From NCBI RefSeq assembly GCF_022538115.1, contig NZ_JAKZAL010000006.1:172016-236015 (forward strand): 64,000 bases of DNA, read 5' to 3'. Position 1 is the stretch's first letter; every line of letters starts with the position of its first letter. A program made the translations under genes and the position numbers. The DNA comes from Cognataquiflexum rubidum (GTDB lineage: Bacteria; Bacteroidota; Bacteroidia; Cytophagales; Cyclobacteriaceae). Positions 16,197 to 24,160 of the stretch are shown one piece after another. The notes below the pieces were generated by a model that searched no databases, was not told the DNA's origin, and worked only from the letters and a program-made list of their open reading frames with translations.

Positions 16197-16350
16197 ATAA
16201 GGGTCGTGAAAGCTCCCCTTTGATTTGAAAAATAAAAAGAAAAACCTTTTCTCCTCTCAAAAGTACCTTTGGCGAAAGGAATAGGAGTATGTACTTTGTT
16301 AAGTGATTGTAATTTTCTAACTTTTAATTAAATATAAAACCGAATATTTC

Positions 16351-17196
16351 ATGTTTTCAGCCGAGCAATTAGAAAATATTAAAACCAGGAAGGAACTGGT
16401 AGCCTTGTCTAAAATTGAAGGGATTAACTTGAAAAAATCCATCAAACGGGCAAAATACGAAGAGGAACTCAAGCTGCTACAGACAGAGCTTTCCCTGCTT
16501 CAGGAGCATATTGTGAAAAAAAATCTCCGCGTTGCGGTGATTTTTGAAGGAAGAGATGCAGCCGGAAAAGGAGGCTCGATCAAGCGCTTTGTCGAATACC
16601 TCAATCCTCATGCTAGTGGGGTCGTCGCCCTCAGCAAACCTACAGATGTGGAAAGGGGACAGTGGTATTTTCAGCGGTATATCGAGGAACTTCCCAACAG
16701 CGGTCAGATCAAATTTTTTGACAGAAGCTGGTACAACAGAGCAGTGGTGGAGCCTGTGATGGGTTTTTGCACTGATAAGCAGTATGAAACCTTCATGAAG
16801 CAGGTTCCTAATTTTGAACACATGCTTTATGAAGATGGCATCACAGTAATCAAATTTTGGTTTGATATCACAAGAGATGAGCAGCAGAAGCGGTTTGATG
16901 GAAGACTTGGAAACCCGCTCAAAGAATGGAAATTCAGTCCGGTGGATCTGAAAGGCCAGGAACTTTGGGACGATTTCACCGAGTACAAAGACATCATGTT
17001 TACTGAGACCCATACTTCCTATTGTCCTTGGGTGGTGGTAGAAACAAACGACAAAGAGGAGGCGAGGCTGGAAAGTCTGAGATACGTTTTGTCAAGGTTT
17101 AAGTATCCGGGGAAAGGAAAAACCAAAGCCAACCTGAAGAATAACCCGAATGTGATTTTTAAATATTTCCGTAAGAACAAAAAATTTGACCTGTAA
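16351..17196 (+). CDS. ppk2: Polyphosphate kinase 2
   Basis: PPK2 transfers phosphate between polyphosphate and nucleoside mono- or diphosphates. All family motifs are intact: Walker A GRDAAGKGG (67-75), Walker B FFDRSWYNRAVVEPVMGF, and the lid segment KEWKFSPVDLKGQELWDDF. Length 281 aa fits the one-domain PPK2 class. The TAA stop overlaps the next gene's ATG by one base (TAATG), so the two are translationally coupled. The product is cytoplasmic and probably recycles GTP or ATP from polyphosphate. Confidence 0.94.
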   Translation: MFSAEQLENIKTRKELVALSKIEGINLKKSIKRAKYEEELKLLQTELSLLQEHIVKKNLRVAVIFEGRDAAGKGGSIKRFVEYLNPHASGVVALSKPTDVERGQWYFQRYIEELPNSGQIKFFDRSWYNRAVVEPVMGFCTDKQYETFMKQVPNFEHMLYEDGITVIKFWFDITRDEQQKRFDGRLGNPLKEWKFSPVDLKGQELWDDFTEYKDIMFTETHTSYCPWVVVETNDKEEARLESLRYVLSRFKYPGKGKTKANLKNNPNVIFKYFRKNKKFDL

Positions 17197-17972
17197 TGAC
17201 CATGGTACTTTCTAAAGAAGATGTAGAGGTGTTGAACTCTAAAATAGGCATCAAACATTTGTTGGCCAATAAAAAAATCAACCTGGAAAAAGTGTTGAAA
17301 GCGACCCGCCATGAGCTCAAATTGAGGGAAATCCAATCGGAGTTGGTCAGGCTTCAGCTTTGGGTTATTGCCAATGGCAAAAAGGTAGTCGTGTTGTTTC
17401 ACGGGGGTGATTCCTCAGAGAAAAGTACCGTGATCCGGAAGATTTTTTCCCATAACAATCCCAGACATTTCAGGGTGGAGGTCAATTTGCCCCACGAGCA
17501 CGAATCCGGAGAGAACGGTTATTATTTCAAAAAATTCGTGGAGAAATTGCCTCATGCAGGTGAAATAGTGTTGTGGGACAGAAGCTGGTATAACAGAGCG
17601 CTTTTTGAGCCCATCCTCGGAATGTGTACTGAAGATGAGTATGGAAAATTCATGGATCAGGTCAACAATTTTGATAAAATGATGGTGGATTCAGGGATTA
17701 TTTTGGTCAAATTTTATTTTACCGTCAGCCCTGATGAGCAGTCCGGACGGTACAAAGAATTGAAGAAATCGCCACTGACAAGATGGAAAACAGATCATTG
17801 GCTCGAGGATTCTCCCAAAATTTGGAAGAAATACATGAAACTTAAGGAAGCTATGTTTGAAAAAACAAATACCGACTATGCCCCTTGGATCGAAATAGAC
17901 AAGGATACTAGAGAAGAAGAACTCATTGCGGCGGCAGAACACCTGCTGAGTAGTATTCCTTATAAAAAGTAA
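17196..17972 (+). CDS. PPK2 paralogue with degenerate P-loop
   Basis: 258 aa PPK2-fold protein coupled to the upstream ppk2 (TAATG). Walker B (LWDRSWYNRALFEPILGMC) is preserved, but Walker A reads GGDSSEKST (70-78): the glycine before the lysine is E75. The lid motif SPVDL of active enzymes is replaced by RWKTDHWLEDSP. It may have altered catalysis or act as a non-catalytic partner of the upstream enzyme (inference). The conserved overall length and uninterrupted frame argue against a decaying pseudogene. A second in-frame ATG lies at 17202. A strong terminator follows. Confidence 0.88.
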   Translation: MTMVLSKEDVEVLNSKIGIKHLLANKKINLEKVLKATRHELKLREIQSELVRLQLWVIANGKKVVVLFHGGDSSEKSTVIRKIFSHNNPRHFRVEVNLPHEHESGENGYYFKKFVEKLPHAGEIVLWDRSWYNRALFEPILGMCTEDEYGKFMDQVNNFDKMMVDSGIILVKFYFTVSPDEQSGRYKELKKSPLTRWKTDHWLEDSPKIWKKYMKLKEAMFEKTNTDYAPWIEIDKDTREEELIAAAEHLLSSIPYKK

Positions 17973-17987
17973 ACTTTCATGTGCAAG

Positions 17988-18030
17988 ATAGGGTGGTAAT
18001 CTCTGAGGTTTCCACCCTATTTTTTTTTTT
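17988..18030 (+). terminator. Intrinsic terminator of the ppk2 pair
   Basis: Perfect 9-bp stem ATAGGGTGG (17988-17996) / CCACCCTAT (18012-18020) with a run of ten T directly after. It sits between the ppk2 paralogue and the convergent membrane-protein gene. Confidence 0.9.
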
Positions 18031-18581
18031 CAAACCTTCCTGACTTTTGATTGGGCATAAATAATCAGCCCGAACCCTCCCAAAAACCCCACAATCGCAA
18101 AAAAGAACTTGAGCTTTACCATGATTTCAAATAGGGCCATATTTCCAAGAGAACCCTGTTGGATCCATTGGGTCAACCTGACATTTTCGCTGATATCAAA
18201 AATCAGGGCAAAAACCTGAAATGTCCCTAGAACAAGCAAAAAGTTTTTGAGGAATCTGAACCTATCCGGAGAATGATTTTTCAATTCCAGAACTTGGAAA
18301 TTTTTCCTTGCCCATAAGCAAAGGATAAAAATGGTTGGAAACAAAGTTCCTATAAAGAAGTAATCCAACTGCAGTTGCTTCAGGACAAATGCCTTTTGTT
18401 CAGGTTCGCCCCAAGTTTCAATCAACTCATTCAGCTTTTCTGGACTCCCCGGAAGCTCAAATTCCATCACATTGAATTTCAATCCTGTGGCAGCTTCAAA
18501 TTGAAATTGGTGACGCCGCATCATCCAAAAAGCGATGATCGTAAGCAGAAGGAAAATGAAGAAGGCGTATTTAAGTTTCAT
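18030..18581 (-). CDS. Membrane protein of unknown function (4 predicted helices)
   Basis: 183 aa protein I do not recognise. An N-terminal hydrophobic segment (YAFFIFLLLTIIAFWMM) is followed by a soluble loop of about 45 residues (LPGSPEKLNELIETWGEPEQ). Three more membrane spans follow: DYFFIGTLFPTIFILCLW, FLLVLGTFQVFALIFDI and FFFAIVGFLGGFGLIIYA. The arrangement, one anchor, an extracytoplasmic loop and a three-helix C-terminal part, is well preserved, so it is a real gene. It stands alone, convergent with the ppk2 pair. Confidence 0.75.
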   Translation of the reverse strand: MKLKYAFFIFLLLTIIAFWMMRRHQFQFEAATGLKFNVMEFELPGSPEKLNELIETWGEPEQKAFVLKQLQLDYFFIGTLFPTIFILCLWARKNFQVLELKNHSPDRFRFLKNFLLVLGTFQVFALIFDISENVRLTQWIQQGSLGNMALFEIMVKLKFFFAIVGFLGGFGLIIYAQSKVRKV

Positions 18582-18629
18582 GTGGGCTTATGGTTTTCAT
18601 GGTTTCATTTCTCTCCGAATCTCGACTTT

Positions 18630-19100
18630 TTCTGCGACAGTCTGCGAAATCTGCGGGGGCAAAATTTCTCTGCAATTGTCTTGACTTCACTGACATTATG
18701 GGGTTCCAAAGTGAGTGTCTCCACTCACTTCCAACTGCAGGAGACATATTAAAGAAAAATGAGGTTTCCAAAATTCCATTGTTTTTCTGCGTCAGTCTGC
18801 GAAATCTGCGGGATAACAATTTTTCTAAGTCTCCCGCAGATAACGCAGATTGGCGCAGATAGTAAAGTAGATTTTTGATTGAACATTTAAAGTCTTCCCT
18901 GACAGTTGACGGTTAAGGGATAATTCTCTTGCCAAAGTGAGTGTCTCCACTCACTTAAAACTCCAGAGAAATCTCAAAGTAAAATGCGGTTTTCATAATT
19001 CCATTGTTTTTCTGCGTCAGTCTGCGGGAGCAAATTTTCTACGCTATTTGCAGTTTGAATTTAAAATTTCAGTCAGTGAAGACACTGACTGAGGCGGAAA
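18630..19100. repeat. Gene-free 600 bp with TCTGCG word repeats and shared-apex hairpins
   Basis: No credible gene between 18,582 and 19,178. The segment carries TCTGCG-word arrays (CAGTCTGCGAAATCTGCGGG near 18,640 and 18,790; a third partial copy near 19,018) and the inverted partner CCCGCAGATAACGCAGATTG near 18,834. Three hairpins are interspersed: 18709-18730 and 18935-18956 (AAGTGAGTG-TCTC-CACTCACTT) and 19070-19091 (CAGTCAGTG-AAGA-CACTGACTG). The same TCTGCG element recurs at 23.9-24.1 kb. Confidence 0.8.
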
Positions 19101-19178
19101 AAAGCAAAGGATCCTTCCCGTCATAAATCATCTTCAGTGATCAATTACAATATCCCAATATCCAATATCCATCAATAT

Positions 19179-20018
19179 CTATTTTACTTCACTTACCACC
19201 CTAAACCCCACATCATATCCATTTCCCGGCCCGCCTCCATGGAAAAAAAAAGTGGCATTGGTCACATCAGAAATAAAACTTCCCCCTTTCAGCACATGGA
19301 CATCCCCAGAAACGGGAGGTACGGGATGGGCAAAAATGTCCTCATTATAAAAGTCTTCTACCCATTCCCACACATTGCCTAACATGTCATGCAAACCCCA
19401 AGGATTCGCTTTCATCTGCCCGACAACATTTGTTGTGCCTTTGTCCGATTTTTGGATCCAAGCTTGCTTGCCTGTTTCTGACCAAGAAAGCAATTCCTCC
19501 GCACCTGCACGGGCAGCATATTCCCATTCAAACTCGGTCGGTAGCCGATAAGAATAAGCAGGATCCATCTCATTCAGTTTTTGAATAAAGCTCTTGGCAT
19601 CTTCCCAAGTCACGTTTTCCACAGGATGCAGGTCCGAGTCTCCCGCAACATTATCTCCCTGGAAATGGGAAGGGTTGGAACCCATTACTTTTTTCCATTG
19701 GCCTTGGGTCACCTCGTGTTTTCCGATGTAATAGGGCTTTTCTATTTCGACCAAAAAACCCGGCTTGGAATCTTTTTTGGCCATCTCCTGACAAAGTTTG
19801 AAATCTTCTTCAGTCCACATTTCACTTTCTGGAACATCTCTGGTATCAGGAAATGTAGGACATGTAAGTTCGATCTTGCCTACTGTCATTGTCCCGGGTT
19901 GGATCAAGACTAATTCCATCCCGATTGGATTTTTGTAGCTTTCCTTTTCTTTTTGTTGGGAAAAGAGAAGAAGTGGACTATACAAAAAAAGAGATAGCGA
20001 TAACAGGTAGTTTTTCAT
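19179..20018 (-). CDS. Secreted FGE/SUMF1-fold protein lacking the catalytic cysteines
   Basis: 279 aa exported protein; signal peptide LLSLSLFLYSPLLLFSQ. The formylglycine-generating-enzyme fold is clear: YYIGKHEVTQGQWKKVMG, HPVENVTWEDAKSFIQ, YRLPTEFEWEYAARAG, NPWGLHDMLGNVWEWVEDF and VLKGGSFISD, then GFRVVSEVK. Sulfatase-activating enzymes carry two cysteines after GGS; here the stretch is GGSFISDVTNATFFFHG, with none. It is therefore unlikely to make formylglycine and belongs with the many non-catalytic or alternative C-type-lectin-like relatives. It is followed on the minus strand by gene-free repeats; DUF1080 and dehydrogenase genes lie upstream. Confidence 0.88.
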   Translation of the reverse strand: MKNYLLSLSLFLYSPLLLFSQQKEKESYKNPIGMELVLIQPGTMTVGKIELTCPTFPDTRDVPESEMWTEEDFKLCQEMAKKDSKPGFLVEIEKPYYIGKHEVTQGQWKKVMGSNPSHFQGDNVAGDSDLHPVENVTWEDAKSFIQKLNEMDPAYSYRLPTEFEWEYAARAGAEELLSWSETGKQAWIQKSDKGTTNVVGQMKANPWGLHDMLGNVWEWVEDFYNEDIFAHPVPPVSGDVHVLKGGSFISDVTNATFFFHGGGPGNGYDVGFRVVSEVK

Positions 20019-20166
20019 TTTTAAGAAATTTGATTTCCATATTTGAAAAGAAATCGATTCAATTTCAATTTAGCCTTTGATCAAAATTAATATCCATAAA
20101 TATCGAATATCCAAAAATATCGGTTTGAATAGAATCAGACGTTTGAATCTATTCAGCCGCAATCGT

Positions 20167-20892
20167 CTATAATTCTTTGATCATTATTTTCCGATAAGCA
20201 TGTGCAGCATTAGGTTTCCAGGAGAAATCACAGCAGCGTCCACCGGGAACAGGCATCAATGTGGCACTCCAATGCAACTGGAAAGCAATCATCCCCGAAG
20301 TAGCATCTGCGATCAGGTCATTCCGCTCTGCCTGCACTTCCCACATCAGGACATCATTGACCCAAAGTGTCATTTTTGGCTTTTGCCCAACAACCCGAAG
20401 ACGGAAGCTATTCCAATCTCCTTTCTTCCAGACTTTTTCCAAGTCCTTTGCTTTGGCACCATTCGCAACACGAAGCATTTCGCCGATCAGATTGGCAGTT
20501 CCAGGTTCCCCGTCTCCGGACAGTTCTATCTGATAGCCTGAACCGCTTTCGCTCGAACGGAAGAAAATTCCCCCGTTGGTTCCCACATGCCCTTTGAATT
20601 CTAGAGTCAATTCAAAATCTCGGTATCTTTTGTCCGTCAAAATGATTCCTCCCTGACCGTAGGGAAATTGCTTCATGACAATGGCTTCGTCTTCTACAAA
20701 AAAATTACCCTTGGTACCGTGGTGATTGGTTCGGCTGATGTGCCAACCCTCCAAATCCTTCCCGTTGAAAATAGGAACAAAACCTTCCCGAATTTGTGAT
20801 ACTTGGGCGTGGCTTTCCACAGAAAATAGAAATGCCACCACACCCCAGCTTAGAATGTGCAATAGGTTTTTATATCTGTTTGCTTTCACCAT
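20167..20892 (-). CDS. Secreted DUF1080 (3-keto-disaccharide hydrolase-like) protein
   Basis: 241 aa exported protein; signal peptide HILSWGVVAFLFSVESHAQ. The concanavalin-like DUF1080 domain fills the rest: FVPIFNGKDLEGWHISR (typical opening), FELTLEFKGHVGTNGGIFFRS, YQIELSGDGEPGTANLIG and WNSFRLRVVGQKPKMTLWVNDV. Family members bind or cleave 3-keto-glycosides in the periplasm. It lies 89 bp after the large dehydrogenase-cytochrome gene on the same strand, and together these suggest oxidative sugar processing (inference). Confidence 0.88.
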   Translation of the reverse strand: MVKANRYKNLLHILSWGVVAFLFSVESHAQVSQIREGFVPIFNGKDLEGWHISRTNHHGTKGNFFVEDEAIVMKQFPYGQGGIILTDKRYRDFELTLEFKGHVGTNGGIFFRSSESGSGYQIELSGDGEPGTANLIGEMLRVANGAKAKDLEKVWKKGDWNSFRLRVVGQKPKMTLWVNDVLMWEVQAERNDLIADATSGMIAFQLHWSATLMPVPGGRCCDFSWKPNAAHAYRKIMIKEL

Positions 20893-20981
20893 TTCACAAT
20901 AAATTAACCCTTGAATTCCTTCCTAAATCAAACAAACCCAAAATACCAAAAGCCGCATCTGTGGACTGTGGACTTACCCAA

Positions 20982-23801
20982 TCACTTCTTAAACTCAATC
21001 CCCGTCATGATTACCAAAGCATCGCTTTCCTTAGCACCTGGATTTTTGACAAGGAAATACAGGTCATGTACGCCATCAATTTTGGACACATCGATGAACG
21101 TGGGCTTACCGGTGGCATCACCAAAAAACGGGCCTTTTTCCCCTTGGGGAGGAATTGGGACAGTTTGGATTCCGCCGATCAATTCCCCTTCTGGAGAACC
21201 CAATCTCAATTCAATATTGCCTCCGATGAAGTGTGACCAATGCCAAAACCTGGTGATGGCCCCAATGCTGATCTGATTAATCTCTGTCAGGTCTATGTTT
21301 TTGAAACCGATATACCCTCCTTTTCCGGTGAAAATAAATCCCGGATCATCTGTCGATGGCGTGTATGAAATTCCTGTTTCGGAGAAAACATCTGCTTTTT
21401 CCGGACCCATCAACGGATATCGGAGCAAAGCAAAATCTTCACTCTTGAGGTTTAGACCGCTTACCTGTCCTGAGCCTTGGTCAGAATAATGGGCCAAAAA
21501 GACGTAGGAACCCATTTCATAAGTAGTCGGATAGAATTTGGACAAGCGACCGTCACCGATTTTTGTGGGAATTGCTTTTGTATAAAAATCTCCCTGAATC
21601 GGAAGTTTGGGGTTTCCTTTTTCCGCGGAAGCAAGGTCCAGGATGTAATCAATGATCTGTTTGGTATCGTTGGCGCTTAGGTTTGGTTGTGGCGGCATGT
21701 GGACTTCTCCCCATTTGCCGCTGCCTCCTTCGATGATGCTTTTCGACAGGGTTTCGAAGACATTTGCTGTCCCCTTATATTTTTTGGCTACTTCCAAAAA
21801 GGATGGACCCACCAATTTGGCTTCTTCCTGATGACAGGCAGTACAGTTATTCTTGATGATCAAAGCTTTTGCATGGAGGTGTCGTAGGACGGTTTCAGGT
21901 TGGAGATTTCCTTCTTCTTTCAACTTCCTCAGTTGCCCAAAGTCGATTCCGGAAGGAATGTATTCCACAGTAACCTTGACTGCCTCGGGATTTATCTTTC
22001 CGCCTGCAAGCGTCCCATCTTCCTGATCGATGACCTTAACTTGGTAGCTGACTTTTTCATCCGGAAAGTAGAATGACTTATTGCCTGATGTAATTTCGAT
22101 CTTCACTTCCGGTTGTTTATTCCCTGCAACAACCTCAAAAGAATGAACGTCAGAAGCTCCTGATGGGTCTTTCACAGTTAAAGAGACTTTGTATTTTCCC
22201 GGCTTGTCAAGGGTTATTTTGGGATTGGCATCATTCAATACTGTTGTTTCCACACCCTCAATCTTCCATTCAAAATCCAGCTTTTCCCCATCGTCATCCC
22301 GGCTTCCTTCCGAGGAAAGTTGGATTTCAAAAGGTGTCGCGCCTGATTTTTCTGTCGATTTAGCCTCTGCAATCGGTGCTCTATTTCCTGCATTGAATTC
22401 AATCCTGGAAATTCTGCCTTTCGTACCTGTACCATATTCCAAAATGTACAAATCCCCATTTGGTCCAAAATCCATATCCAAGGGTTGGGAATGGATGAGT
22501 TTTTCGGCAGGTAAAAAACGCTCGATGGACGTGACATTATTCCTTTCTTCATCCATGCTCACTACCATGATCCAGTTTCTGACATAATCTGTGACCAGCC
22601 ATTTGCCTTCGTAATAATCCGGGAATACCCTTTTGGCATTCTCGGAAAAATCGGATTTCCTGAAAATAGGCCCACCCACTGCAGACCTTGCCGCACTTCC
22701 CAAAATCGGCCATTCCTCCGAAACCCGGTAGGGATAAGCAACCAATGCCGGTTGGGACGGTGGAAGGACTTTCAATCCGGTATTATTTGGCGAGGTGTTG
22801 ACAATGGAATCAGGATTATGGTATTCTCCGTAAGTCTTGGTCTCGTAATCATAACTTCTATAAGGCAGATTTTTTCCGATGACATAAGGCCAACCAAAAT
22901 TTCCAGCTTTTTTGGCAACATTGAATTCATCATAGCCCATCGGCCCAAACTCTTCTGAATCTACACCGGCATCAGGTCCGACTTCCCCCCAATGCAGGTA
23001 ACCGGTTTGTGAATCAATAGAAAGCCTCCAGGGATTCCTGTTACCCATGACGTAGATCTCAGGCAAGGTATTGGCAGTTCCGACCGGAAAAAGGTTCCCA
23101 TCGGGAATGGTGTAAGTCCCGTCAGTTTGGGGTTTAATCCGTAGAATCTTACCCCGCAGGTCATTGGTATTTCCAGCTGTACGGCCTTCGTCCTGTCCTC
23201 GGCCACCTTCATTTGTAAAAGCCAAAGGTGAATATTGCGTTGGGGCAGAATCCCCACCAACAGAAAGGTAAAGATTTCCTTCTTTGTCCCAAGTCATCCC
23301 CCCTCCAAAATGGCTGCCATCCGGTTGTTCCCAAGGGATATCAAGAAGGATGATTTCGGAATCTATGCTAATCGTATTGTCAGTTCCCAAGGTAAATCTT
23401 GAGAGCCGCATGGTATTTCCGTTATCTGATTCGGGAGAAAAATAGAGAAATACATGACGGGTATTTTCAAAGTCTTTGTCCAGCAAAATCCCGATCATGC
23501 CGGGAGATTCACCCACAATGGTGGGGATCGTTCCGAGCTTTTCGATGTTTCCTCCCGATTCGTTGATCCTTTTGACATGTCCCGCTCTTTCGATCCAATA
23601 GACAAATCCCTGTTTGTCAAACTCTATTTGCAAGGGCTCTTCCAACCCATCTGCCACCACCACTTGGGTGAATCTGCTGTCCTCTGGTTTGTCTTTTCCG
23701 CTAAAAATTTTTGCGGTAGACTCTTTTTTTCCGCATCCCCAACCTATTCCCATCAAAAGGAACAGGATTGGAATCAGCCATTTTTGGGTATTTGAATTCA
23801 A
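20982..23801 (-). CDS. Lipoprotein fusing sugar dehydrogenase-like propeller, PKD domain, cytochrome c and C-terminal beta-domain
   Basis: 939 aa protein with lipobox MGIGWGC (lipidated Cys23). The first ~460 residues form a glucose/sorbosone dehydrogenase-type propeller (ILLDIPWEQPDGSHFGGGMTW, YVMGNRNPWRLSIDS). A PKD domain follows at about 470-560 (EIQLSSEGSRDDDGEKLDFEW), then a class I cytochrome c with CTACH near residue 652 and the distal MPPQPN motif. The C-terminal ~200 residues resemble a carbohydrate-binding beta-sandwich. The protein probably oxidises a carbohydrate at the envelope and passes electrons to its own heme. Fusions of this kind occur in Bacteroidota and Planctomycetes. 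Substrate is unknown; the start is fixed by the signal peptide. Confidence 0.88.
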   Translation of the reverse strand: MNSNTQKWLIPILFLLMGIGWGCGKKESTAKIFSGKDKPEDSRFTQVVVADGLEEPLQIEFDKQGFVYWIERAGHVKRINESGGNIEKLGTIPTIVGESPGMIGILLDKDFENTRHVFLYFSPESDNGNTMRLSRFTLGTDNTISIDSEIILLDIPWEQPDGSHFGGGMTWDKEGNLYLSVGGDSAPTQYSPLAFTNEGGRGQDEGRTAGNTNDLRGKILRIKPQTDGTYTIPDGNLFPVGTANTLPEIYVMGNRNPWRLSIDSQTGYLHWGEVGPDAGVDSEEFGPMGYDEFNVAKKAGNFGWPYVIGKNLPYRSYDYETKTYGEYHNPDSIVNTSPNNTGLKVLPPSQPALVAYPYRVSEEWPILGSAARSAVGGPIFRKSDFSENAKRVFPDYYEGKWLVTDYVRNWIMVVSMDEERNNVTSIERFLPAEKLIHSQPLDMDFGPNGDLYILEYGTGTKGRISRIEFNAGNRAPIAEAKSTEKSGATPFEIQLSSEGSRDDDGEKLDFEWKIEGVETTVLNDANPKITLDKPGKYKVSLTVKDPSGASDVHSFEVVAGNKQPEVKIEITSGNKSFYFPDEKVSYQVKVIDQEDGTLAGGKINPEAVKVTVEYIPSGIDFGQLRKLKEEGNLQPETVLRHLHAKALIIKNNCTACHQEEAKLVGPSFLEVAKKYKGTANVFETLSKSIIEGGSGKWGEVHMPPQPNLSANDTKQIIDYILDLASAEKGNPKLPIQGDFYTKAIPTKIGDGRLSKFYPTTYEMGSYVFLAHYSDQGSGQVSGLNLKSEDFALLRYPLMGPEKADVFSETGISYTPSTDDPGFIFTGKGGYIGFKNIDLTEINQISIGAITRFWHWSHFIGGNIELRLGSPEGELIGGIQTVPIPPQGEKGPFFGDATGKPTFIDVSKIDGVHDLYFLVKNPGAKESDALVIMTGIEFKK

Positions 23802-23929
23802 TTTGGTATGGTTAATCGTGGGAGTATTTTATTCAAAGTAAATAAAAAGTGATTAAACCTGCCCTCCGTTCAAAAAGTTAACCGAGAATTCCTGAAAAGA
23901 AATTCAAAACGGAGGCTTTAAATTTCTCC

Positions 23930-24118
23930 CGCAGATGACGCAGATTGGCGCAGACAACAAAAAGAATATTAAATTAATAATTGCCATGTGTTCCTGACAA
24001 TTTCAGGCAGAATGTTTTTCCATCAACAGAGTTTTTCTGCGTAGTTCTGCGAAATCTGCGGGATAATATCTTGAAGGTTCCCGCAGATAACGCAGATTGG
24101 CGCAGACAGTAAAGAATA
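23930..24118. repeat. TCTGCG inverted word repeat, second locus
   Basis: Contains CCCGCAGATGACGCAGATTG near 23,930, TTCTGCGAAATCTGCGGG near 24,044 and CCCGCAGATAACGCAGATTG near 24,080, so arms in both orientations. Together with 18.6-19.0 kb this is a dispersed intergenic family. It lies between the start of the dehydrogenase gene and the end of the pyruvate kinase gene, both on the minus strand. No ORF here is credible. Confidence 0.75.
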
Positions 24119-24160
24119 ATTTCAATCTATATCCTACTGCCGAGTAGGTCAGTTGGAAAA

